From the NCBI GenBank assembly GCA_022835495.1, contig BQOK01000001.1, positions 1,922,001 to 1,986,000 of the forward strand: a stretch of DNA of 64,000 nucleotides. The letters run 5' to 3'. The stretch's first letter is position 1, and every line of letters begins with the position of its first letter. The DNA is from Oscillospiraceae bacterium (GTDB taxonomy: Bacteria; Bacillota; Clostridia; Oscillospirales; Ruminococcaceae). This document shows positions 1-7,225 of the stretch, in pieces. The translations under genes were made by a program, and so were the position numbers. Under the pieces are notes generated by a model. It searched no databases. It saw only the letters and a list, made by a program, of their open reading frames with translations, and was not told the DNA's origin.

Positions 1-1
1 G

Positions 2-160
2 CTGAAAACTGTGCGCGGCGCACAGCAGATCCTTGTTCTTGAAAACGGAAGGATCACACAAAAAGGAACCCATAACCAGCTTGTCGGGACAGACGGACTC
101 TACTCCCGGCTGTGGGAATTGCAAAATCAGGCTGGAAACTATACTTTCAAGCAATCTTAG
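2..160 (+). CDS. ABC transporter ATP-binding/permease protein, C-terminal fragment (cut by window edge)
   Basis: The open frame enters from the left edge and stops at TAG 158-160. The 52 visible residues contain QQILVLENGRI followed by KGTH and a TDGLYSRLWELQ tail. That is the standard C-terminal end of the nucleotide-binding domain of exporter-type (MsbA/YbtPQ-like) ABC proteins, just after the H-loop. The next gene starts 13 bases later with its own GGAGG, so the two are probably one operon. Exporter-type half transporters next to Trep_Strep/ECF components occur in siderophore-like uptake loci; the substrate cannot be read here. Confidence 0.85.
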   Translation: MKTVRGAQQILVLENGRITQKGTHNQLVGTDGLYSRLWELQNQAGNYTFKQS

Positions 161-173
161 GAGGAGAAAAAAC

Positions 174-782
174 ATGAAATCAAAATTCCTGAACCTCAAG
201 GAGTTCGTCCTTGTTATCGTATTGTCCTGCCTGATGATCGGCATCGGCTACCTCATCTTGCTGCCCTTTGCGGCAAATATGCAGCTTCTCTATTTCCTTG
301 AGCCGGGGCTGATTGGCCTTGTCAACGGCATCGTCTATGTGCTGATGATCCGCAAGTGCCCGAAAATCGGAACGCAGTTTATCATTGCCGCGCTGTACGG
401 TACCTATATGCTGATCATGGGCAGTGCCTATGCCGCTCTGTATTTCTACATTCTGGCTATTGTCAATGAACTGATCATGCTCAAAGGTGGCTATCAGAGC
501 AAGGTGCGCCCCGCCGTTCCTCATGTCCTCATGTGGTGCATGAACGCAATGGGCAGCACCCTGAACCTGTTCCTGTTCCGCGCAAGCTATGTCAAGATTT
601 ATATGGATTTGGGCATGGATGAAGCCACAGCTACGGCATCGGTCAATCAGACCGCGGAATTTTGGTGCGCTCCGCAAAACATTCTGATTTCTCTCTGCGT
701 GACGGCAATCCTCTGCGTCGGCGGTTATCTGTTGGGCGTCAAAATGCTGGGCAAGCACTTTAAGCCTGCCGGTGTCGCATGA
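174..782 (+). CDS. MptS/Trep_Strep-type membrane protein (ECF substrate-binding S component)
   Basis: 202 residues, strongly hydrophobic, with about five to six membrane segments spread over the length. The ATG at 174 follows AGGAGG at 159-164 and is preferred over an in-frame ATG at 33 that lies inside the previous gene. It resembles the Trep_Strep family of integral membrane proteins, which act as substrate-capture components of ECF-like importers. It is followed directly by a CbiQ-type T component (ATGA overlap at 779-782) and a fused pair of ATPase domains, giving a complete S-T-A-A' set. The substrate is unknown; the metal regulator at the end of the operon suggests a metal or metal chelate. 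Confidence 0.75.
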   Translation: MKSKFLNLKEFVLVIVLSCLMIGIGYLILLPFAANMQLLYFLEPGLIGLVNGIVYVLMIRKCPKIGTQFIIAALYGTYMLIMGSAYAALYFYILAIVNELIMLKGGYQSKVRPAVPHVLMWCMNAMGSTLNLFLFRASYVKIYMDLGMDEATATASVNQTAEFWCAPQNILISLCVTAILCVGGYLLGVKMLGKHFKPAGVA

Positions 783-1513
783 GCCTGACGAAAACAAAAA
801 CCGGAACGACTGTTGATCCGAGGACATGGCTCGTACACCTTTTGATCGGTGTGGCAGCGATTATCTTCATCCACTCCAACATGGGTGGGCTGCTTCTGTT
901 CGCATGGAGTATGCTCTTGCAACTCACCATGCGAAAGGGGCAGTATCTCCTGCCATTCCTGTTTGCGTACATCGTACTGACGGGCTTTGCATGGATCGGT
1001 GTGCAGCTTCTGCCTGACGACAGGTTTTACTTTTTAGGTCTGGCCTTCTCCAATATGGGCGTTATAGGACGCAAGGCAATGGTTCCGCTATCCTTTGCTA
1101 TCTGCCTTGCGAAAGAGCCTACCGGTTCTCTGCTTGCCTCCTTACAGGCAATGCGGCTCCCGAAGGCGGTGGGCATCGGGCTTGCCGTGCTGCTGCGGTT
1201 TTTCCCGACGATTGGCGGCGAGTACCGTGCGATCCGTGCTTCGCAGCGGTTTCGCGAGATCGGGGTAGGCGTGGTTCACACGCTTACCCATCTCCCCTCA
1301 ACGGTGGAATACATACTGATCCCACTGATCCTGCGCACGACAAAAGTCGCCGAAGAACTCTCTGCCTCCATGACGGTGCGTGGAGTACGCTTTTCGGGGG
1401 AAACAATTTCCTACCGTCCTGTGCGCTTTACGGGAAAGGATGCTGCGCTCTGCGCGATGGCAGTTTTGATTCCCGCGGCTGTGTTTCTGCTGGAAAGGAG
1501 GGGCGTCTTTTGA
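779..1513 (+). CDS. Energy-coupling factor transmembrane (T) component, CbiQ/EcfT family
   Basis: 244 residues with hydrophobic segments near 22-60, 65-85 and 220-240 and a basic cytoplasmic region between. The ASMTVRGVRF stretch near residue 200 matches the second Ala-x-x-x-Arg-Gly coupling motif by which EcfT proteins dock on their ATPases. The start codon overlaps the stop of the S component and the stop overlaps the start of the ATPase gene, so the three are translationally coupled. Role: membrane scaffold transmitting ATP hydrolysis to the S component. Confidence 0.85.
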   Translation: MSLTKTKTGTTVDPRTWLVHLLIGVAAIIFIHSNMGGLLLFAWSMLLQLTMRKGQYLLPFLFAYIVLTGFAWIGVQLLPDDRFYFLGLAFSNMGVIGRKAMVPLSFAICLAKEPTGSLLASLQAMRLPKAVGIGLAVLLRFFPTIGGEYRAIRASQRFREIGVGVVHTLTHLPSTVEYILIPLILRTTKVAEELSASMTVRGVRFSGETISYRPVRFTGKDAALCAMAVLIPAAVFLLERRGVF

Positions 1514-2964
1514 TTGAACTGAAAAACCTCTCCTTTTCCTATGAGAACTCAAGTGAAGCAAAGGGACAGCTCAGAGGTATCGACCTTCATGTAAAAAAGG
1601 GCGAGTTGGTGATCCTGTCCGGCAGAAGCGGCTGCGGCAAGACGACGCTGAGCCGTATTCTCAACGGGCTTTGCCCCGGCTTTTATCCGGGAAAGCTGGA
1701 GGGCGGCTACTCCCTTGACGGTGAGGACGCATTGAAAATGCCCATCCATCGTTTGGGGACGATGGTGGGAAGCGTCTTTCAGGATCCTCGCAGCCAGTTT
1801 TTCGCCACCAACACGACGGATGAGATTGTGCTGGGGATGGAGAACATCCCACTGGAGCGTCCGGTCATGCAGGAGCGTCTGAACACGGTTTGCAAACAGA
1901 TGAACATTGAAAGACTGATCGACCGAAGGATATTCCCTCTGTCCAGCGGCGAAAAGCAGCTTATCGCCATTGCCTCCGTCTGTGCAATGGAGCCGAAGGT
2001 TATCGTCCTGGATGAGCCGTCCGCAAATCTGGACAGCGAAGCGATGGTGCGCCTCGGCGCGCTGCTCTATCGGCTGAAAATGGCGGGGCATACGATGATC
2101 CTCTCGGAGCATCGGTTCCATTATGTGCGGGATTCCTTTGACCGGCTTGTTTTCATGGAGGATGGTGCGATTTCCGCCGTCTATGACCGGAAAGACGCCC
2201 TATCCCTGACAGCGGAGCAGATGACGGCGATGGGACTTCGTCCCTTTGACGCACCGGCATTTCGCGTAGGCGGAGCATACCGGCAGAATCAGGACGACGC
2301 CTTGCAGGTGTCCGCAATCTCCTGTATGCTGGACAGCCAGCAAATTTTGGAGGAAGTGAGCTTTGCCGCACAGAGCGGAAAGATACTTGCCATCGCCGGA
2401 CCCAACGGCGCAGGCAAATCCACGCTTTGCCGCATCATCACAGGTTTATACCGGGCAATGGGTTCGGTTTCCCTCAATGGTGAAATCCTGAGGCGGAAGC
2501 GTCGCACACAAAAATCCTTTTTTGTGCAGCAGGATTCCGATTATCAGCTCTATGCGCCTACTGTGCTGGACGAGTTTTCCCTCGGCAAAAAGGAAACGGC
2601 AGAGTTGAAAGAAACTGCGCTTTCCCGGTTGCGGGAGATGGGACTGGAAGCCTTTACTGATCGGCATCCTGCTTCGTTATCGGGAGGCCAGAAGCAGCGT
2701 CTGTTGCTGGCGCTGGCTGCGGCAAGCGGGAGAAGCCTGTTGGTGTTTGATGAACCTACCAGCGGCTTGGACGGTTTCAATATGCACCTGACGGTCGATC
2801 TGCTAAAACGGCTTGCCGGAGAAGGTCGCTGCATCCTGCTGATTACGCATGATATGGAGCTAATCGCGGAGGCTGCGGATAGCGTCCTCTATATTGAGGG
2901 CGGCAAACTACGCTATCACCGAAATGTTCTGCGGCAGATGGGAGACGATGATGGAAATTCGTAA
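1510..2964 (+). CDS. ECF transporter ATPase, two fused ABC domains (EcfA-EcfA')
   Basis: 484 residues with two complete nucleotide-binding domains. The first has Walker A GRSGCGKTT (38-46), signature LSSGEKQ and Walker B VIVLDEPS. The second has GPNGAGKST, LSGGQKQ and LLVFDEPT. Translation begins at TTG 1510, supported by AGGAGG about eight bases upstream and overlap with the T-component stop. Fused ATPase pairs of this type energise ECF importers. The regulator gene starts inside its last codons. Confidence 0.9.
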   Translation: MIELKNLSFSYENSSEAKGQLRGIDLHVKKGELVILSGRSGCGKTTLSRILNGLCPGFYPGKLEGGYSLDGEDALKMPIHRLGTMVGSVFQDPRSQFFATNTTDEIVLGMENIPLERPVMQERLNTVCKQMNIERLIDRRIFPLSSGEKQLIAIASVCAMEPKVIVLDEPSANLDSEAMVRLGALLYRLKMAGHTMILSEHRFHYVRDSFDRLVFMEDGAISAVYDRKDALSLTAEQMTAMGLRPFDAPAFRVGGAYRQNQDDALQVSAISCMLDSQQILEEVSFAAQSGKILAIAGPNGAGKSTLCRIITGLYRAMGSVSLNGEILRRKRRTQKSFFVQQDSDYQLYAPTVLDEFSLGKKETAELKETALSRLREMGLEAFTDRHPASLSGGQKQRLLLALAAASGRSLLVFDEPTSGLDGFNMHLTVDLLKRLAGEGRCILLITHDMELIAEAADSVLYIEGGKLRYHRNVLRQMGDDDGNS

Positions 2965-3319
2965 ATCCGGCGAGGATTATCTGGAGGCCATTCTGATTCT
3001 TGAACGGCAGTCCGGTGCGGTGCGCTCTATTGACCTTGCGCGGCACATGGGCTACTCCAAAGCCAGCATCAGCCACGCCACAAGTGCGCTACGCAAGGGC
3101 GGATTTCTTGTTATAGACAAAGACGGCTGCTTGCGCATGACCGATAAGGGACGTGAGATAGCGGAAAGAATCTACGAGCGGCACCAGTTTTTTACGATGC
3201 AGTTGATCACTGCGGGCGTAGACCCGGAAATCGCCGAATACGAAGCCTGCCTGATTGAACACGCCGTCAGTCAGGACAGCTTCGAAAAAATCAGGGATGC
3301 GCACAAACAGGAAAAATAG
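2951..3319 (+). CDS. DtxR/MntR-family metal-dependent transcriptional regulator
   Basis: 122 residues: an N-terminal winged helix-turn-helix (about 20-65) followed by the metal-binding/dimerisation region. The stretch EACLIEHAVS carries Cys100, Glu103 and His104 in the C-x-x-E-H spacing of DtxR/IdeR, where Cys is an iron-site ligand; B. subtilis MntR has Glu there. His78 matches the other conserved ligand. It lacks the SH3-like C-terminal domain of long DtxR proteins. The ATG at 2951 has GGGAG six bases upstream; an ATG three bases earlier is also possible. The gene overlaps the ATPase end, so it is the last gene of the uptake operon and probably its repressor. Iron as co-repressor is an inference from the Cys ligand. 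Confidence 0.85.
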   Translation: MEIRKSGEDYLEAILILERQSGAVRSIDLARHMGYSKASISHATSALRKGGFLVIDKDGCLRMTDKGREIAERIYERHQFFTMQLITAGVDPEIAEYEACLIEHAVSQDSFEKIRDAHKQEK

Positions 3320-3359
3320 AATAAAAATTGCCCGTCGTTCCAACTGCGCGGACAAAAGC

Positions 3360-3398
3360 AGCCAGCGGGTAAAAATCGTGTGTCTATGCCCGCTGGCT
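3360..3398. repeat. 10-bp inverted repeat downstream of the metal regulator
   Basis: AGCCAGCGGG (3360-3369) is repeated inverted as CCCGCTGGCT (3389-3398) around a 19-base spacer. There is no T-tract directly after it, so it is not a terminator on its own. It could be an mRNA 3' stabilising hairpin or an operator. Confidence 0.6.
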
Positions 3399-3410
3399 AT
3401 TCTATAAGTT

Positions 3411-3441
3411 AAAGCGGCTATCCGCATGGATGGCCGCTTTT
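3411..3441. terminator. Bidirectional intrinsic terminator
   Basis: AAAGCGGCTATCC and GGATGGCCGCTTT pair around a GCAT loop with A- and T-rich flanks. It lies between the convergent metal-regulator and XRE genes and ends both transcripts. Confidence 0.85.
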
Positions 3442-3766
3442 ACTCACCGTTTTTCAACTTCTCTGCGCTTCGGCACAATGCAATATACCGCTCCGCTTCT
3501 GCATCACTCTTTCCGGCAAAGAAATCTGCCACAACTTTTGGAATTTCACGCGGTTTTTCATCGTGAAACACCACGGCGTCAAGGCTGATTCTCATCTCCT
3601 TGGAAATGAGAGCCACGGTTTCAAACTTCGGATTGCTTTTGCAGTTTTCAATCTCAATAATCGTGCGCGTACACATATTCAGTTTTTCAGCCAGTCCACG
3701 CTGTGTTATCTTCTGCTGGATTCGCTTCTCCCGAAGTTTGAGGGCAAAAAGGTCAAGAAAGTTCAT
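3440..3766 (-). CDS. XRE-family helix-turn-helix transcriptional regulator
   Basis: 108 residues. The N-terminal 70 form a Cro/CI-type HTH (ITQRGLAEKLNMCTRTIIEIENCKSNPK lies in the recognition-helix region, about 19-46). The C-terminal tail is acidic/basic and of unknown role. AGGTGATTTC lies just upstream of the ATG. Its position among element genes and its convergence with the cargo operon fit a small element-encoded repressor. Target genes cannot be assigned. Confidence 0.85.
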   Translation of the reverse strand: MNFLDLFALKLREKRIQQKITQRGLAEKLNMCTRTIIEIENCKSNPKFETVALISKEMRISLDAVVFHDEKPREIPKVVADFFAGKSDAEAERYIALCRSAEKLKNGE

Positions 3767-3909
3767 CAGAAATCACCTCTCCTATATTTTATGGTGAGTT
3801 CTAATTCAGCTAAATATACACCCAACTCATGTCAGATGAGTTATACATCATAATTACGAAATATGTGAGGATGTCTTATGGGATTGACTGACAACAGGAG
3901 GTATCGCTA

Positions 3910-3972
3910 ATGCGGCTATCCACCGCAAAGGAAGTGGATACAGAACATCTCAAAAAGAAACAGGTGTTGTAG
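3910..3972 (+). CDS. Possible 20-residue peptide ORF
   Basis: An ATG at 3910 follows a very good ribosome site (AGGAGGT, seven bases upstream) and reads 20 codons (MRLSTAKEVDTEHLKKKQVL) to TAG, closely followed by an intrinsic terminator. It may be a real micro-gene, a leader, or the decayed 5' end of a longer element gene. No family recognised. The rest of 3767-4219 holds only this ORF and two terminators. Confidence 0.35.
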   Translation: MRLSTAKEVDTEHLKKKQVL

Positions 3973-3981
3973 AGACTTTTG

Positions 3982-4018
3982 CGAGCTGCACTTATCTATG
4001 TGAGTTGCAGCTCGTTTT
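3982..4018 (+). terminator. Intrinsic terminator
   Basis: CGAGCTGCA (3982-3990) pairs with TGCAGCTCG (4006-4014) and is followed by TTTTCT. Confidence 0.8.
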
Positions 4019-4076
4019 CTGTACATCACAGATTATCTGCGATATAGCTCCGCCCAATTATGAAATAGACTTGCAA

Positions 4077-4117
4077 GGCACTCGTTCAGGCTTTTATGCC
4101 TGTGCGGGTGCCTTTTT
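4077..4117 (+). terminator. Intrinsic terminator upstream of the sigma-like gene
   Basis: GGCACTCG (4077-4084) pairs with CGGGTGCC near 4105-4112 (one G-U), with an inner AGGC/GCCT stem, followed by TTTTT at 4113-4117. It isolates the sigma-like gene from upstream transcription, or acts as a leader attenuator for it. Confidence 0.7.
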
Positions 4118-4219
4118 GTTTGCACTGTTTTTCTTCTCTGTGGGCTGCCGCTCCCCACCATCCACCGTTTGGATTCGACTGCAACACCGAACAAAAACAT
4201 CCAAACGGAGGAATACAAC

Positions 4220-4642
4220 ATGACAACGATCAACCTGCGGGAGCTTTACCCGTGGTACACCGAGGATACCTTTATCGAGGTTTCCGATGAGGTCGCCGCG
4301 TTTCTCGAAGAAGATAAGCGGCTTCAGATCAACTACGCGCAGTACATCCGCGACAACAGGGCGTTCTACTCGCTGGACGCAGGCGACGGCATCGAGGCGG
4401 AGGCGCTGAATCTGCCGGAACAGCCGGACGAGGCGCTGGAGCGCATGGAACTGGAACGGCTGCTGAAAGAAGCACTGGCGCAGCTCACGCCCGCGCAGCG
4501 GCGGCGTGTTCTTGCGTACATAGTTGGTGGACTGTCTCAGTTGCAGATCGCTGCAAGAGAAAACACCACCCAGCCTGCCGTGCATCATTCCGTTCGCAAA
4601 GGGCTTTCCCATTTGAAGAGAATTTTGAAAAATTTCGACTGA
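4220..4642 (+). CDS. Sigma-70 region-4-like regulator of the mobile element
   Basis: 140 residues. The C-terminal third (LTPAQRRRVLAYIVGGLSQ, then QIAARENTTQPAVHHSVRKG) is a sigma region 4/LuxR-like helix-turn-helix. The N-terminal half carries no recognisable region 2, so it is not a complete ECF sigma factor. The ATG follows CGGAGG about eight bases upstream. Proteins of this kind are common in Firmicute ICEs near the recombination module and are annotated as sigma-70 family; a direct role in transcription of the recombinase genes is inferred from position. Confidence 0.75.
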   Translation: MTTINLRELYPWYTEDTFIEVSDEVAAFLEEDKRLQINYAQYIRDNRAFYSLDAGDGIEAEALNLPEQPDEALERMELERLLKEALAQLTPAQRRRVLAYIVGGLSQLQIAARENTTQPAVHHSVRKGLSHLKRILKNFD

Positions 4643-5227
4643 GGGGGTTATAAAAAGCCTGATTTTTCTTGAGGTATATGAGAGGGATATTCTTCTTTCT
4701 CGCCTCTGCTCCTTGAAAACCGCATAGACACCGGTATCAGCACAGACCCCGCGCGGCTGAAAAGCCAAGCGACAAAAGGTGCGCCGCCATGACGACAGAC
4801 CTCCCATCCTTCGGGACGGACGGCTGTCCGAGCGATCTACGCAGCCTTTGACCCGATGCATGGCAGCATCGGGCGCGATGACAGCGCGGGCGATACGCAA
4901 CCCCAGCTACGGCCTCCCACTGACTTGAGGGGGATTCCTGCGGCGTTCGTGAGCCTTACAAGCCACGGCGCTGGCGGGAATGGGACAGCCTTGCCAAAGG
5001 CGGCTGATACCGGTCCCAGAGGCGATATACGCCTCGCGCCGGGGGCTGTGACAAATACGGCGGAACAAAACCAAATGACACAAAATACGCGGACAGCCGC
5101 GCCGGTGCAGCATCATGCAGCATGATGGCAACCCTCCCGGCGCGGCTGCTCTGCCGGAACGAATACGAACAAGCCCCGCTGTCATATCGTGGCAGCGGGA
5201 CTTACATGATAAATCGGAGGTGCGTTT
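4643..5227. other. 585-bp non-coding region with several strong hairpins
   Basis: No credible gene in either strand. Visible structures: CCCGATGC/GCATCGGG (4852-4859 and 4866-4873, six-base loop); CAGCCGCGCCGG/CCGGCGCGGCTG (5094-5105 and 5137-5148) enclosing CATCATGC/GCATGATG (5111-5118 and 5120-5127); CCCGCTG/CAGCGGG (5175-5181 and 5193-5199). The last lies just before the TnpW-like gene. It could hold a small RNA, an origin or single-strand recognition site, or element regulatory DNA; the sequence alone does not decide. Confidence 0.6.
5094..5148. repeat. Nested inverted repeats (12-bp arms outside, 8-bp arms inside)
   Basis: The outer perfect arms 5094-5105 and 5137-5148 enclose a second perfect palindrome 5111-5127. 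This gives a long cruciform-capable structure without a T-tract. Confidence 0.85.
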
Positions 5228-5422
5228 ATGCAGAAGCAAGCCATCCCCAAAGAGCCGGTCGCCTCTTATAAGGAGGTCAGGATCGGCAAGACCCTCTATC
5301 GCGTGACAAGCGTGTTTTCCGGCGAAAAGGACCTTGGCAGGACGCTGGAGCAGCTTGCGGTGCGCCGCGCCATGACGGAGCTGGACGCTCCTGCGGCCGC
5401 GCAGCCCTGTCACGCATCTTAA
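5228..5422 (+). CDS. TnpW-like transposon-encoded small protein
   Basis: 64 residues. The core EVRIGKTLYRVTSVFSG followed by a short helix (TLEQLAVRRAM) matches the TnpW family of small proteins found in Tn4451-type and ICE modules. The ATG has GGAGGT six bases upstream. It sits directly before the recombinase operon. Function is unknown in the family; an accessory role in element maintenance or recombination is only inferred. Confidence 0.7.
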   Translation: MQKQAIPKEPVASYKEVRIGKTLYRVTSVFSGEKDLGRTLEQLAVRRAMTELDAPAAAQPCHAS

Positions 5423-5452
5423 CAGACAATCAGCCCCCCTGCGGCGGCATCC

Positions 5453-5481
5453 TTGCGCGAAGATGGTATCCCCGGTATCAT
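5453..5481 (+). promoter_or_regulatory. Candidate promoter of the recombinase operon
   Basis: TTGCGC (5453-5458) and TATCAT (5476-5481) are separated by 17 bases, about 80 bases before the first recombinase start. Confidence 0.4.
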
Positions 5482-5560
5482 ATTCTTGCAAGGAAAACCT
5501 GCGAGAGCCATCACGCCGCACGGATGTATGAATCGCAGAGAATCGGGAGGTAAAATACAG

Positions 5561-7225
5561 ATGATCGAAAAGACATACAACGTAGGCATCTATTGCAGGC
5601 TCAGCAACGACGATGAGCGCGATGGGGAGTCCGTATCCATTGAAAATCAGAAGCTCCTGCTGCAAAGCTATGTGCGTCAGCGGGGCTGGAACGAGATCGC
5701 GGTGTACTGCGACGACGGGTACTCAGGTACGAATTTCGACAGACCCGGCGTTAAACGACTCATCGAAGATGCAAAAGCCAAGAAAATCAACCTCATTCTG
5801 GTAAAAGACCTATCACGCTTTGGGCGTAACTACATCGAGTTCGGACAGTACACGGACTACCTGTTCCCCTCGCTGGGCTGCCGTTTTATCGCGCTGAACA
5901 ACGGCATCGACACCATGAGTGACAACGGCAGCACCGACGTCATGTGCTTTTTGAACTTATTTAACGAGTTTTACAGCCGGGACACCTCCAAGAAGGTCAA
6001 GGCGGTCAAGCGGGCCTGCGCGGAAAGCGGCAAGTTCATGGGAACCTACCCCGCCTACGGCTACAAGCGTGACCCGGAGGATAAGCACCACCTTGTCATC
6101 GACGAGGAGACCGCCCCTACTGTGCGCCGCATCTTCGCCATGCGCGCCTCCGGCATGGGCTTCCGTGCCATCGCCGTCACGCTCAACGAGGAGGGCGTTC
6201 TGCCGCCCGGTGCGCTCTACTATCAGCGCAAGGGGCGCAGCGACCCGCGCAACGTCAACCACAAGTGGGCGGAAACCACCGTCAAAGCTCTCATCCGCAG
6301 TGAGGTCTACATCGGGAACATGGTGCAGGGCAAAACCGGCACTCTGTCCTATAAGTCCCGCAAGCTCATCAACAAGCCGGAGGAGGAATGGATACGGGTG
6401 GAGGGAACCCACGAGCCCATCATTTCCCGCGAGATATGGGATACCGTGGTCAGCATCGACAAAAAGAAGGTGCGCAAGACGCCGCCCACGGACGGCATCC
6501 GCAGCATCTTCACCGGTCTTGTCTACTGCGCAGACTGCGGCTTCAAGATGCGCAACCACATCGAGCGCTTCACCTATAAGGACGGTACGCCGGGGCGGTA
6601 CAGCTCCTTTATCTGCGGCAACTATGCCAGAAGCGGCAAAAGCGCCTGCACCATCCACTCCATCTATGAGAATGTGCTGGAGGAGCTGGTGCTGACGGAC
6701 ATCCGGGAAAAGGCGCGCTTCGTCGAGTGCGACGGTGAGCGCCTTGCCGAGCAGATCAGCCGCATGAAGGAAAAGGAAAGCCGCAGCCGCGTCATCTCCT
6801 ATGAGCAGGAGCTGAAAGCGGCAGCGGCGCGTATGACTGAGCTGGAACGGCTGATGCAGAATCTCTATGAGGACAAATACACCGGCACCATCCCCCAGAC
6901 GGTCTTTCAGACGCTCATGCGGAAATACGAAACCGAACGGGCGGAAAAAGCCGCCGCCATCCCGGAGCTGGAGCAGAAGGTCAGAGCGCAGCTTGAGAAC
7001 CGGCAGGACGCAAACCGCTGGATGGAGGTCATCCGCCGCTACACCGAGATCACGGCGCTGGACGAAAGCATCCTCTTTGAGCTGGTGGACCGCATCGAGG
7101 TGGGCGAGGCGCGGAAGGTCAACGGACAGCGCATCTGCGACGTCAAGGTGGTCTACCGCTACGTCGGCAGCGTGGACGACGCGCTGGCACAGGAGAGGCT
7201 GGAAGCGTATGAAAAAGCTATATAA
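5561..7225 (+). CDS. Large serine recombinase 1
   Basis: 554 residues. The N-terminal resolvase domain carries YCRLS with catalytic Ser15 and LVKDLSRFGRN with the conserved arginines. Next come the recombinase domain (PAYGYKRDPEDKH onward), a zinc ribbon (YCADCGFKMRNH, then FICGNYARSGKSAC) and a C-terminal coiled coil. The ATG at 5561 has GGGAGG ten bases upstream; the longer reading frame from 5453 runs through the promoter region and is not used. The gene overlaps the next recombinase by 17 bases, so they are co-translated. Members of this family integrate and excise elements. Confidence 0.95.
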   Translation: MIEKTYNVGIYCRLSNDDERDGESVSIENQKLLLQSYVRQRGWNEIAVYCDDGYSGTNFDRPGVKRLIEDAKAKKINLILVKDLSRFGRNYIEFGQYTDYLFPSLGCRFIALNNGIDTMSDNGSTDVMCFLNLFNEFYSRDTSKKVKAVKRACAESGKFMGTYPAYGYKRDPEDKHHLVIDEETAPTVRRIFAMRASGMGFRAIAVTLNEEGVLPPGALYYQRKGRSDPRNVNHKWAETTVKALIRSEVYIGNMVQGKTGTLSYKSRKLINKPEEEWIRVEGTHEPIISREIWDTVVSIDKKKVRKTPPTDGIRSIFTGLVYCADCGFKMRNHIERFTYKDGTPGRYSSFICGNYARSGKSACTIHSIYENVLEELVLTDIREKARFVECDGERLAEQISRMKEKESRSRVISYEQELKAAAARMTELERLMQNLYEDKYTGTIPQTVFQTLMRKYETERAEKAAAIPELEQKVRAQLENRQDANRWMEVIRRYTEITALDESILFELVDRIEVGEARKVNGQRICDVKVVYRYVGSVDDALAQERLEAYEKAI

